Source of the DNA: RGIG3701 sp017403345
GTDB taxonomy: Bacteria; Planctomycetota; Planctomycetia; Pirellulales; Thermoguttaceae
Length of the DNA stretch: 31,169 nucleotides
Assembly (NCBI GenBank): GCA_017403345.1
Contig: JAFQOH010000099.1
Coordinates: forward strand, 1-31,169
Reading direction: 5' to 3'
Shown: in pieces, positions 1 to 6,607 of the stretch
Position numbering within the stretch: position 1 is the first letter of the stretch
Layout of the letters: the number at the start of each line of letters is the position of its first letter
Position numbers and translations under genes: made by a program
The notes under the pieces: generated by a model
Told to the model about the DNA's origin: nothing
Seen by the model: the letters and a program-made list of their open reading frames with translations, nothing else
The model's database searches: none

Positions 1-11
1 ATTCGTTTCAT
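1..11 (-). CDS. 5' end of an unidentified minus-strand gene (partial)
   Basis: An ATG on the minus strand at 11-9 is preceded by AGGAG six bases upstream (complement of 18-22) and starts Met-Lys-Arg before the window ends. A sigma70-like promoter sits about 50 bases upstream. The gene follows flhB on the same strand. In many flagellar operons flhA follows flhB, so flhA is one guess, but the private promoter makes an unrelated gene equally possible. Only three full codons are visible, so no function is assigned. Confidence 0.6.
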
Positions 12-59
12 GATATTCTCCTGAATTTTCAAATGAAAGTTAAACACGATGAAATTTTT

Positions 60-88
60 ATGGTACAGTAAAAATACGATCCTGTCAA
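60..88 (-). promoter_or_regulatory. sigma70-type promoter for the gene starting at 11
   Basis: Read on the minus strand, a perfect TTGACA (complement of 83-88) is followed after 17 bases by TACCAT (complement of 60-65), which matches TATAAT at 4 of 6 positions. The leader to the ATG at 11 would be about 40 bases and contains the AGGAG site. It starts a new transcript downstream of flhB. The rest of 12-206 holds no recognisable coding sequence in any frame I read. Confidence 0.6.
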
Positions 89-206
89 GAGGGTGGAGGA
101 AGTTTTCTTTAAATTTCACGATATTTTTCCCAGTCAAAGCATATTTCGCGTTTCGTGCGCGTTTCGCCTTGGGTCTGTTTCCGGCAGGATCCGAGACAAA
201 AGAGGG

Positions 207-941
207 TCAGTCTCTTCTTCGCCTCTGCTGCTTCACGGTCTGGTCGCCTTCTGTGATCCGGATCTCTTCCTTCATCTGCTCGTACGTCATTCGGAGACGC
301 AGGCGGTAACGGTAGAACTGCCATCCGTAATCGGCGGCCGCGAGGAGGAACAGGACCAACGCGATACGCATGCCGGTTCCGAGGATGATATTCTGCATTT
401 TCAGGACCGCGGTTTGAAATTCCATCTGACATAGAGCGCCTATTATAGGTATCTGCCGCGTGACCATCCATACGATAAACGCGCCGACTAGGAAGAGTTT
501 TGCAATTCCGAACCCAGCAGCCATCACGGGATCCCACGAGAAAATGCGTTTCATGCCGTTCGCGGGATCGACGTTTTTCCATTTTGGCGCGATCCGAGAG
601 GGAAGGAAGAGAAACTGCGTCTGCACGAGCGAGACCAACGCCGTCACGATCGGGACCAGGGCGAGAAGCGGTACGACATAAAATATCGCGAGCAGGACCC
701 AGTCATTCCATTTTTCCATGAAGAGTTCCGGCGTCATGCGCAGCCACGGCTCATCCGACCAAGTATTCTCGGCGAACTGGAGCGGGACGCTGACCAGAAA
801 GTGTCCGAACCCCCAGAACAGCAGCATTCCTGCCAACAGCATGGAGGCATTCACCAGATCGCGGCTCAAGGCGGTCTCGCCCTGTCTGCGCATCATTTCC
901 CGATGCCTCGGGGTAGGTTCAAAAGTCTTTTCTTCGGACAT
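207..941 (-). CDS. flhB: flagellar export apparatus protein FlhB, lacking the C-terminal cytoplasmic domain
   Basis: FlhB is an inner-membrane part of the flagellar type III export gate. Its cytoplasmic domain switches export from rod/hook to filament substrates. The 244 residues align with the membrane half of the family: the N-terminal Glu-Lys-Thr...Pro-Thr-Pro-Arg motif, DPANGMKRIFS at 125-135, four hydrophobic segments near 35-55, 82-105, 143-165 and 190-210, and the linker ending EGDQTVK at 231-237. The protein then ends in QQRRRRD and a TGA. Family members are about 350-380 residues and continue into a domain with the self-cleaving Asn-Pro-Thr-His motif. That domain is absent here and is not found in other frames before position 11. 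The ATG at 941 lies 35 bases after fliR. The missing half could be encoded elsewhere, or the gene may be decayed. Confidence 0.9.
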   Translation of the reverse strand: MSEEKTFEPTPRHREMMRRQGETALSRDLVNASMLLAGMLLFWGFGHFLVSVPLQFAENTWSDEPWLRMTPELFMEKWNDWVLLAIFYVVPLLALVPIVTALVSLVQTQFLFLPSRIAPKWKNVDPANGMKRIFSWDPVMAAGFGIAKLFLVGAFIVWMVTRQIPIIGALCQMEFQTAVLKMQNIILGTGMRIALVLFLLAAADYGWQFYRYRLRLRMTYEQMKEEIRITEGDQTVKQQRRRRD

Positions 942-976
942 GAGGCCGGAACATCAAAAAAAAGCGGAAACGGACT

Positions 977-1756
977 TCAGCGCGGGACGCCGAAAGGGAA
1001 AAAATCTTTCCAGACTTCCGCGAACGAGTCCTGAAAGAGGCAGATCGCCAGCCCCAGCGTCAGCGAAAGGATGAAAAGGAGGACCAGTACACTGACTGGA
1101 AATGCCGCGGCAAACACGTCGAGCTGCGGAAACACGCGATTCAGGATCGCCAGGCCGATCTGTGCCGTGAGTATGACGGTGAGTATCGGCAGCGCCATTT
1201 GCACTCCGATCTGAAAACCGAGGAAAAACAGCGAGGGGAGTTCCTGAGCGATCTTTTGGATCTCCGGCCCGCATCCGGGCGGATAGGCATTGAAACTCTG
1301 CAGGATGGCGTCCATAATGAGCAGGTGCCCTCCGGACGCAAAAACGGCCGCGATCCCCAGGAGGTAAAAAAAAGAAGCCGTGACGGGAGCGGCGTCATTT
1401 GAGATCCCGGCATCCACAGGGAACGAGATGCCTCCGAGATACGCCGCAGCAGCCCCCGCGATCTGGAGAGCGGCAAAAAAGAAAAGCACAGCCGCCCCCA
1501 TGGCAAGCCCCAAAAGGAGTTCGGCCCCGAAAGCAGCGAGAAATCCAGGATCCGTCCACGCCAGCTGACTCTGAAAATACGCAGTCTCCGGGATCTGGTG
1601 CGGCGCCAAAAGGAGCGCAGCCGCAAAGGCAAAAAGAGCCCTCCATCGGAAAGGTACCATCCTTCCCGCAAAAATCGGAGCGGTCATGCACATCGCAAGC
1701 AAACGCGCAAGGATGAGAATGAAATGGCTCGCATTGAGAAAAAGGATCTCTTCCAT
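977..1756 (-). CDS. fliR: flagellar export apparatus protein FliR
   Basis: The product is a 259-residue polytopic inner-membrane protein, the usual length for FliR, which forms the export gate with FliP and FliQ. It starts MEEILFLNASHFILILARL. It keeps family features such as the Arg-Leu-rich first helix, the central GxxFPVDAG-like stretch in place of the usual G..SFA motif, and the final helices with LDVFAAAFPVSVLVLLFILS. The frame stays open to 2083, but that extension lies over fliQ in another frame and is hydrophilic, so the ATG at 1756 is chosen on length and alignment. No strong ribosome site is visible before it. The gene follows fliQ by 59 bases and precedes flhB by 35, which fits one operon. 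Confidence 0.9.
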   Translation of the reverse strand: MEEILFLNASHFILILARLLAMCMTAPIFAGRMVPFRWRALFAFAAALLLAPHQIPETAYFQSQLAWTDPGFLAAFGAELLLGLAMGAAVLFFFAALQIAGAAAAYLGGISFPVDAGISNDAAPVTASFFYLLGIAAVFASGGHLLIMDAILQSFNAYPPGCGPEIQKIAQELPSLFFLGFQIGVQMALPILTVILTAQIGLAILNRVFPQLDVFAAAFPVSVLVLLFILSLTLGLAICLFQDSFAEVWKDFFPFGVPR

Positions 1757-1815
1757 AAATCTGCGGCTCGGACTCAGGGAGGAGTTAGCGAAATACAGTA
1801 CCGTCCTGGAAAGCG

Positions 1816-2088
1816 TCACGGCATGATCGTGTTCGGGATCCCGTGAATGACTTCCTGCGTAAATTCCGTCATGGTGGAAAGCATCCACGGCATAAGCAGA
1901 CTCAAAACGAGGAGCACGACGAGCACTTTCGGCACAAACGCGAGCGTCTGTTCCTGGATCTGCGTCAGCGCCTGAAAGATCCCCGTCAAAAACCCGACGA
2001 GTACCGCCGAGATCAAAATCGGCAGCGCAAGCGTCAGCGTCAGCAGAACGGCATTCCGTCCAAGTTCCAAAATGGGTCCGCAATCCAT
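1816..2088 (-). CDS. fliQ: flagellar export apparatus protein FliQ
   Basis: FliQ is a small two-helix subunit of the flagellar export gate. The 90-residue product has the family's two hydrophobic helices around the signature IFQALTQIQEQTLAFVPK and the ending PWMLSTMTEFTQEV. The frame is open 27 codons further upstream, but the ATG at 2088 gives the normal length of about 89 residues and has AGGAG ten bases upstream, so it is preferred. It is the first flagellar gene here: fliP, which often precedes fliQ, is not present between this gene and der. Confidence 0.92.
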   Translation of the reverse strand: MDCGPILELGRNAVLLTLTLALPILISAVLVGFLTGIFQALTQIQEQTLAFVPKVLVVLLVLSLLMPWMLSTMTEFTQEVIHGIPNTIMP

Positions 2089-2169
2089 ACGCTCGGCTCT
2101 CCTAAATACAAAAAAAAGGAAAGCGCCGGCACACTCACCAACCGACGCATCCCCATAAAAACTGACCAA

Positions 2170-2198
2170 AGTTTAGCCGATTTTGGAAAAATACGCAA
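2170..2198 (-). promoter_or_regulatory. candidate promoter for the fliQ-fliR-flhB operon
   Basis: On the minus strand TTGCGT (complement of 2193-2198) is followed after 17 bases by TAAACT (complement of 2170-2175). The hexamers match the sigma70 consensus at 3 and 4 positions, so the site is moderate. It lies about 80 bases before the fliQ start. The similar layout TTGCGG-N17-TATGCT precedes the gene at 15623. Confidence 0.4.
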
Positions 2199-2232
2199 GA
2201 GCGATTTTCAAAAAAAACGCAAAACTTTCCCA

Positions 2233-2340
2233 AAATTTCAAAAAAAACCGAAAATTTCATGAAATTTCGCGAACAAAATGGAAAATTTGCCTAAACTCAC
2301 AAAAATTTCCAAGAACATCATGGAAAATTTCCCGCTCCCC
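2233..2340. other. array of phased AAATTT tracts upstream of der
   Basis: AAATTT occurs at 2233, 2251, 2261, 2283, 2303 and 2335. From the second copy on, the distances are 10, 32, 52 and 84 bases, close to whole multiples of the helical repeat. Phased A-tracts of this kind are known to bend DNA. The array lies directly upstream of the der -10 box at 2363, within the 336-base gap between fliQ and der. That gap otherwise holds only the promoters listed. Confidence 0.5.
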
Positions 2341-2362
2341 TAGGCAAAAAAAGGATTTTGTG

Positions 2363-2368
2363 TATAAT
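2363..2368 (+). promoter_or_regulatory. -10 box of the der promoter
   Basis: A perfect TATAAT lies 56 bases before the der ATG. No good -35 hexamer is found 16-18 bases upstream (CTAGGC at 2340-2345). The promoter may depend on the A-tract array just upstream or on an activator. Confidence 0.55.
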
Positions 2369-2424
2369 AGAGATAAGGAACTCGCAGTGTAAAACAAAAT
2401 CAAGAAAGAAAGTGGAAAAAAATC

Positions 2425-4212
2425 ATGACTCTTCCCAAAGTAGTTATCGTTGGACGCCCTAACGTTGGAAAATCGAGCCTCTTTAACTGGCTCTGCGGAC
2501 GAAGAATGGCGATCGTCGATCCAACGGCAGGCGTGACGCGCGACTGGATGAGCGCAGAGATCGACGTCGACAGAGACGATGCGCCCCAGCCGTTCCAGTT
2601 TACCCTCATCGACACGGGCGGAATGGGGGTCATTGATGCAGATGACCTCACGGACGACGTAGAACATCAGATCCAGACCGCCATCGACATGGCAGACATC
2701 ATTCTGTTTGTCGTGGATGCGAAAGAGGGGATCGTCTCCCTCGATGAACACGTCGCCAACAAAATACGCCGTCTCCGCATCCCCGTTCTGTGTGTCGTCA
2801 ATAAAACAGACCACATCGGTCTTGAAAATCACGCGAACGACTTTTACTCCTTCGGCTGGGATCTGATCTCCGTCAGCGCAAAGGAGAATCGCGGGCGCAA
2901 GGAACTCCTTCAATTCATCTACGAACATCTCCCTGAGGAATCCCGGATCAGCGATGAACCGGAAGAAATGCTTGACGACATGATGAAGATCGCCATCGTC
3001 GGACGCCGAAACGTCGGAAAGAGCACGTTCGTCAACACACTGGTGAAATTCCCGCGCATGATCGTCTCGAACGTCGCCGGCACGACACGCGACAGCGTCA
3101 ACGTCAAATTCGAGCTGGACGGAAAATCCTTCATCGCCGTCGACACGCCGGGCTTCCGCCGCCGAGTAAGCGTGCGCACGAACATCGACTACTACGGCAC
3201 GCACCGCGCACAGAGAAGCATCCGGTTCGCAGACGTGACGCTCATGTTCTTCGACAGTTCCGTCCAGATCAGCAAAGTGGACAAACAGCTCGTCGGCTAC
3301 ATCATGGAGCAGAACAAACCGTGCATTTTCGTCGTGAATAAATGGGACTTGATGCGCGAACACATGGAAACACAGGTCTGGGCGGACTACCTCCGCGACA
3401 CGTTCCCGACCATGTGGCACGTGCCGATCGCGTTCATCACCGGTCAGACCGGCAAGAACGTGAAACTTCTTCTCCATCACGCGATGATGCTCTACAAACA
3501 GGCGAATGCACGTGTCTCGACGAGCAAACTGAACCGTCTCGTCCGTGCTGCGCTCACGTACAATCCGCCGCCGCTCTACCGTCTGAGCCGCCCGAAAATC
3601 TACTATGCAACGCAGGTCGGTACCCTGCCCCCAACGATCGTCCTGTTCTGCAACAATCCGGATATGTTTCCGCCGACGTACCGCCGATACCTGCTGAGCG
3701 TCCTGCGCGATCAGCTCGACTATGGCGAAGTGCCGATCAAACTTTACTTCCGCAAGCGCGAAAAAGACGATCAGCGCGATGACATCGACTCGAAACTCAG
3801 CGAAACGACTCGACAGGCGAAACTGGCGGCTCAGGAAGAAGAACGTCAGCGCGAGCTTCTGGAATGGAGCACCGCCCAGGAATACTACGCGAACAAGATC
3901 CAAACCGAGCTTGACCAGCTGAATGCGGAAGACCGAACGCTTCTGGAGCAGGACGGAAACGCAGAATTCTTGGCCGAACTGAATATCTCGTCCATGGACG
4001 AACTGCCGGAAGAGTACGTTTTTGCGGATGAAGACGACGCGGAAGATGAAGAATTTCCCGACGACGGCGAAGATTTCGATCTCTCGGACGAAACGTTCCG
4101 CAATCTCGCGGGGAGTGTTTTCGTTTTCGAGGACGAACCGCTTCCAGAGCTTGACGAAAAGCCGAAGAAACGTTCCGTGAGATCCAAAACCGGCAAGAAA
4201 AAGAAACGCTGA
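2425..4212 (+). CDS. der: ribosome-associated GTPase Der (EngA) with a long charged C-terminal tail
   Basis: Der carries two consecutive GTPase domains and a KH-like domain and acts in maturation of the 50S ribosomal subunit. The first G domain shows GRPNVGKS (10-17), DTGG (63-66) and NKTD (126-129). The second shows GRRNVGKS (193-200), GTTRD (219-223), DTPG (240-243) and NKWD (305-308). The KH-like domain spans about 355-445 and includes the YYATQVGTLPPTIVLFCNNP stretch. Typical Der proteins end near here, at about 440-500 residues. This one has 595, adding a glutamine/glutamate-rich helix-like part, a highly acidic stretch around 535-575 and a basic Lys/Arg tail. The ATG at 2425 puts the first P-loop at its usual position. 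No clear Shine-Dalgarno site precedes it. A terminator follows directly. Confidence 0.96.
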   Translation: MTLPKVVIVGRPNVGKSSLFNWLCGRRMAIVDPTAGVTRDWMSAEIDVDRDDAPQPFQFTLIDTGGMGVIDADDLTDDVEHQIQTAIDMADIILFVVDAKEGIVSLDEHVANKIRRLRIPVLCVVNKTDHIGLENHANDFYSFGWDLISVSAKENRGRKELLQFIYEHLPEESRISDEPEEMLDDMMKIAIVGRRNVGKSTFVNTLVKFPRMIVSNVAGTTRDSVNVKFELDGKSFIAVDTPGFRRRVSVRTNIDYYGTHRAQRSIRFADVTLMFFDSSVQISKVDKQLVGYIMEQNKPCIFVVNKWDLMREHMETQVWADYLRDTFPTMWHVPIAFITGQTGKNVKLLLHHAMMLYKQANARVSTSKLNRLVRAALTYNPPPLYRLSRPKIYYATQVGTLPPTIVLFCNNPDMFPPTYRRYLLSVLRDQLDYGEVPIKLYFRKREKDDQRDDIDSKLSETTRQAKLAAQEEERQRELLEWSTAQEYYANKIQTELDQLNAEDRTLLEQDGNAEFLAELNISSMDELPEEYVFADEDDAEDEEFPDDGEDFDLSDETFRNLAGSVFVFEDEPLPELDEKPKKRSVRSKTGKKKKR

Positions 4213-4225
4213 CATTTTCTCATGA

Positions 4226-4261
4226 AACGGCAGAGTGCGATCTCGTTCTCTGCCGTTTTTT
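4226..4261 (+). terminator. rho-independent terminator of der
   Basis: AACGGCAGAG (4226-4235) pairs with CTCTGCCGTT (4248-4257) around a 12-base loop, and the right arm runs into a T-tract (4256-4261). It begins 14 bases after the der stop codon. Confidence 0.85.
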
Positions 4262-4370
4262 AGGGCACTCTATCCCGCAGCTGTGTCTTTTCAGAGCCTT
4301 TTCTCCCTCCATTCTGAACTTCCAAACCTGCCGTTCATGCAACTTTTTAGGATTTTCACACTTTCGGTAC

Positions 4371-4398
4371 TTGCATTTTTTTCACGGTCGAATATAAT
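4371..4398 (+). promoter_or_regulatory. sigma70-type promoter for the HExxH protein gene
   Basis: TTGCAT (4371-4376) is followed after 16 bases by a perfect TATAAT (4393-4398). The start codon is about 54 bases downstream. With the terminator of der just upstream, this marks an independent transcript. Confidence 0.7.
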
Positions 4399-4451
4399 GG
4401 ATGTGTTCAGTGCGTTTTTTTATGCTTCCGATTTTCACGATGAGGTGAAAA

Positions 4452-5966
4452 ATGAGACTTTCCCTTTCCTCGAACCGATGGTCCCGATCCCTTCTTTTGC
4501 TTGTTTGTGCGCTCCTCTTCCTCTCCGGTCTCCCGGTTTCAAGCGAAGCGCAATCACACGCAGAAAGAAATTCGGCACGGCGTCTGATGGCTGAAATGTC
4601 TGAAGACGAAATAGAAGAAACAGAAGAAACAGAAGAAACAGACTCAGCCCGTGAAACCGGCAGCGATGATGATCCGGAGGAAGTGTTTGACTTTCGCATG
4701 ACCAATTTTGAAAATGCGGATCTCGATGACGAATCTGATGACGCCGTTTCCGAGGACGAGTCCGATGACGAGTCCGATGACGCGGACGCCGGCCGCGTTT
4801 CAAAATCAAAAAAACGCAGCTCAGCGACCCGCTCCTCAAGTAAAAATGGGGAGAAAAAGAAAGGTTCCGCCTCTGGCTCAAGTTCCCCGAAAAAGAGACC
4901 TGATAGCAAAACAGACCGGGAAGACGACGAAAGAAACGATCAAAAATCTGGCGTGAAAACCAGAAAAAAAGACTCCGGGAAATCCTCTGCATCCGGATCC
5001 CGTTCCGGAAAGTCCTCTAGGACCAAAAGCAAACGGAATGCAAAGAAAGAGGCAGAGCCGGAAGATACTCGGACTCCAGAAGAAAAGGAACGCGACCGCC
5101 GAGCGTACTTCGAGCAGACGGGGATCTGGCGCTGGCCGGAACTGACGGAAACGCAGTTCGAAACGGAGATCGAAAAGCAGAAAAAGTACCTTGAGGAGAT
5201 CAAGGCAAAATTCCCGCGCACGGTCTACTACGAATCGGAGCATTTTTTCTATCTGACAGACGCCCCGAAACCGATCGCGCTGGAGTGCATGAAGTACCTC
5301 GAGGCGATGTTCGCCCGACTGTGCGAAATGTTTGAGTTTCCCAAAGGCTCACGTGTCTGGCATGGAAAGTGCATCGTTTGCGCATTCGCGTTCCAGCAGG
5401 ATTTTCTCCGTTTCGAACAGGAATTTTTCGGAGCGACGGCAAACAAATTCACTGGGGCAAGCGGATTGGCTCATATGTCGAGCGATGGAAACGTCCTGAT
5501 CTCTCTCTTCTACGGCAACATTTCCACCATGGCAGAACGATGGCGTTTCATCGGCGTCCTGGTCCATGAATCGACTCACGGTTTCATGCACCGCTACCGC
5601 GCACGGCAAAGCCTCCCGCTCTGGCTGGAAGAGGGGATCGCAGACACCATGCCTGCCGTCATCGTACCGGCAGACCGACAGGCCGCTCTCAAACAGCGAA
5701 GCGGACTGAACCAGATGCGGCAGACCGGCTCGGTCGGCGGACTCATGCAGAGTGCCGGGCCTTTGGAAGCGTGGCAGTATGGTGTCGCCAGCGGACTGGT
5801 CCAGTTCATGCTCAAGCAGAATCCTCATGGATTCAAGGAATTTCTCGACAGTATCAAGGACGGCAAAGACTGGGTCGAAGCCCTGAAGGAAACGTACCGA
5901 TGCACGCCGGAAGAGCTTCTCTTTCACTTCGGAAGAGCAAACCGCATACCGCGTTTAACTTTTTAA
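4452..5966 (+). CDS. secreted gluzincin-type metallopeptidase-like protein with a charged disordered region
   Basis: The 504-residue product starts with a signal peptide (Arg-rich start, hydrophobic 13-27, cleavage likely near Ala33). A disordered stretch of about 180 residues follows: acidic and Glu-Thr/Asp-Ser rich at 50-112, then Lys/Arg/Ser rich at 115-205. The folded part (about 210-504) contains HESTH at 372-376 and LEEGIAD at 392-398. Together these match the zinc-binding His-Glu-x-x-His and downstream Glu of gluzincin peptidases and resemble the DUF1570-type proteins common in Planctomycetes. A proteolytic role is therefore likely, but the substrate is unknown. GAGGTG lies a few bases before the ATG at 4452 and supports the start. 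The charge switch from acidic to basic within the linker is striking. Neighbours give no functional hint. Confidence 0.85.
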   Translation: MRLSLSSNRWSRSLLLLVCALLFLSGLPVSSEAQSHAERNSARRLMAEMSEDEIEETEETEETDSARETGSDDDPEEVFDFRMTNFENADLDDESDDAVSEDESDDESDDADAGRVSKSKKRSSATRSSSKNGEKKKGSASGSSSPKKRPDSKTDREDDERNDQKSGVKTRKKDSGKSSASGSRSGKSSRTKSKRNAKKEAEPEDTRTPEEKERDRRAYFEQTGIWRWPELTETQFETEIEKQKKYLEEIKAKFPRTVYYESEHFFYLTDAPKPIALECMKYLEAMFARLCEMFEFPKGSRVWHGKCIVCAFAFQQDFLRFEQEFFGATANKFTGASGLAHMSSDGNVLISLFYGNISTMAERWRFIGVLVHESTHGFMHRYRARQSLPLWLEEGIADTMPAVIVPADRQAALKQRSGLNQMRQTGSVGGLMQSAGPLEAWQYGVASGLVQFMLKQNPHGFKEFLDSIKDGKDWVEALKETYRCTPEELLFHFGRANRIPRLTF

Positions 5967-6036
5967 CCGTCCCACAGATTTTTCCCAAAATACGATCCAG
6001 AATTTCAAACCAAAAAGAAATTTTTACGAGGGCAAT

Positions 6037-6079
6037 GTGTGGACGAACGCAAAACGGTGTGGACGAACGCAAACGGTGT
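6037..6079 (+). repeat. tandem repeat carrying two DnaA-box-like sites
   Basis: Two adjacent units of 20 and 19 bases (6037-6056 and 6057-6075) share GTGTGGACGAACGCAAA, followed by the first bases of a third. Read on the minus strand each holds TCGTCCACA (complement of 6038-6046 and 6058-6066). That differs at one position from TTGTCCACA, the box of high-GC Actinobacteria, and at two from the classical TTATCCACA. The sites are exactly 20 bases apart, so they lie on the same face of the helix. Confidence 0.5.
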
Positions 6080-6127
6080 ACCGCACAAAAGAGCACGCCC
6101 TAAAGAAATTTCTGAATAAAATTCTGC

Positions 6128-6157
6128 AAAAAAAACTGGATTTTTGCAAAAATCCAG
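6128..6157 (-). terminator. perfect 22-base palindrome followed by T8 on the minus strand
   Basis: Bases 6136-6157 form a perfect palindrome centred on GC, with arms CTGGATTTTTG and its complement. On the minus strand it is followed by eight T (complement of 6128-6135), the layout of an intrinsic terminator. No minus-strand gene is seen upstream of it, so it may instead be a binding site for a dimeric protein, or a terminator for an unseen antisense RNA. Confidence 0.4.
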
Positions 6158-6285
6158 CTGCAGGATCTCGGTTTTGACGAAACTGACCAAAAAACACAAA
6201 ATACCGATTCCGCAAAATTTTCGGCTTAATTTGGCACATTTGGAAAATGATGGAAATTTTTTCAGAAATTTTGGGGAGGGCCTCT

Positions 6286-6315
6286 TTGACTAATTTTAAA
6301 TGTCGATTAAAATTA
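6286..6315 (+). promoter_or_regulatory. dnaA promoter candidate overlapped by a 9-bp inverted repeat
   Basis: TTGACT (6286-6291) and TAAAAT (6308-6313) are separated by 16 bases, each matching the sigma70 consensus at 5 of 6 positions. TAATTTTAA (6291-6299) and TTAAAATTA (6307-6315) form a perfect inverted repeat that covers the spacer and the -10 box, a typical position for a repressor operator. The start of transcription would be near 6320, leaving a leader of about 290 bases before dnaA. Confidence 0.55.
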
Positions 6316-6336
6316 AGTTCATGAGATTGTATAGAA

Positions 6337-6417
6337 ACCATCCAAAGTGACAGTCCCAAATGACTGCCTAAGAGATGGTACTAAGAGTCGGTCCGTTTGT
6401 TTTTCGCCAACGAAACG
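6337..6417 (+). promoter_or_regulatory. two hairpins in the predicted dnaA leader
   Basis: The first hairpin pairs ACCATC (6337-6342) with GATGGT (6374-6379) and, inside it, CAGTC (6351-6355) with GACTG (6362-6366). The second pairs CCGTTT (6393-6398) with AAACGG (6412-6417), with further pairing of the adjacent GTT and AAC. Neither is followed by a T-run, so they are not ordinary terminators. No known riboswitch class was recognised. Confidence 0.3.
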
Positions 6418-6607
6418 GTCTGTTCATTTAGGGGACGAGCGAGTCCTTAAAAATGCAGCGGAAGTTCAAAATAGAAAAAACAGGAAGACTGTCTCGGTAA
6501 AATAAAGTAAAGCAGGCATTGACGCGGGAAGAGGAACGGCCCTTTTCCTTGCACAAAGAGTAAAGAACCATCGCAGGAAGAAGGTTCTGACAGCAAAAGG
6601 ATTTCGT

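Larger units (their letters stand above)
5967..6607. other. 641-base AT-rich intergenic region upstream of dnaA, possible regulatory region or origin
   Basis: No convincing gene lies here. The region contains a 20/19-base tandem repeat with DnaA-box-like sites (6037-6079), a perfect palindrome with a T-run on the minus strand (6128-6157), AAATTT-rich sequence (6200-6280), a promoter overlapped by an inverted repeat (6286-6315) and two hairpins in the predicted dnaA leader (6337-6417). An origin next to dnaA is common in bacteria, but none of these signals proves one here. Confidence 0.4.

Noticed and set aside
1757..2083. N-terminal extension of FliR by 109 codons
   Set aside because: The extension is hydrophilic, overlaps fliQ in another frame and would make FliR far longer than its family.
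2257..4215. 652-codon open frame antisense to der
   Set aside because: It lies fully opposite the clear Der protein, has no recognised domain, and mirrors der codon bias (GAC/GAA codons read as Val/Phe on the other strand). Der has all its motifs intact.
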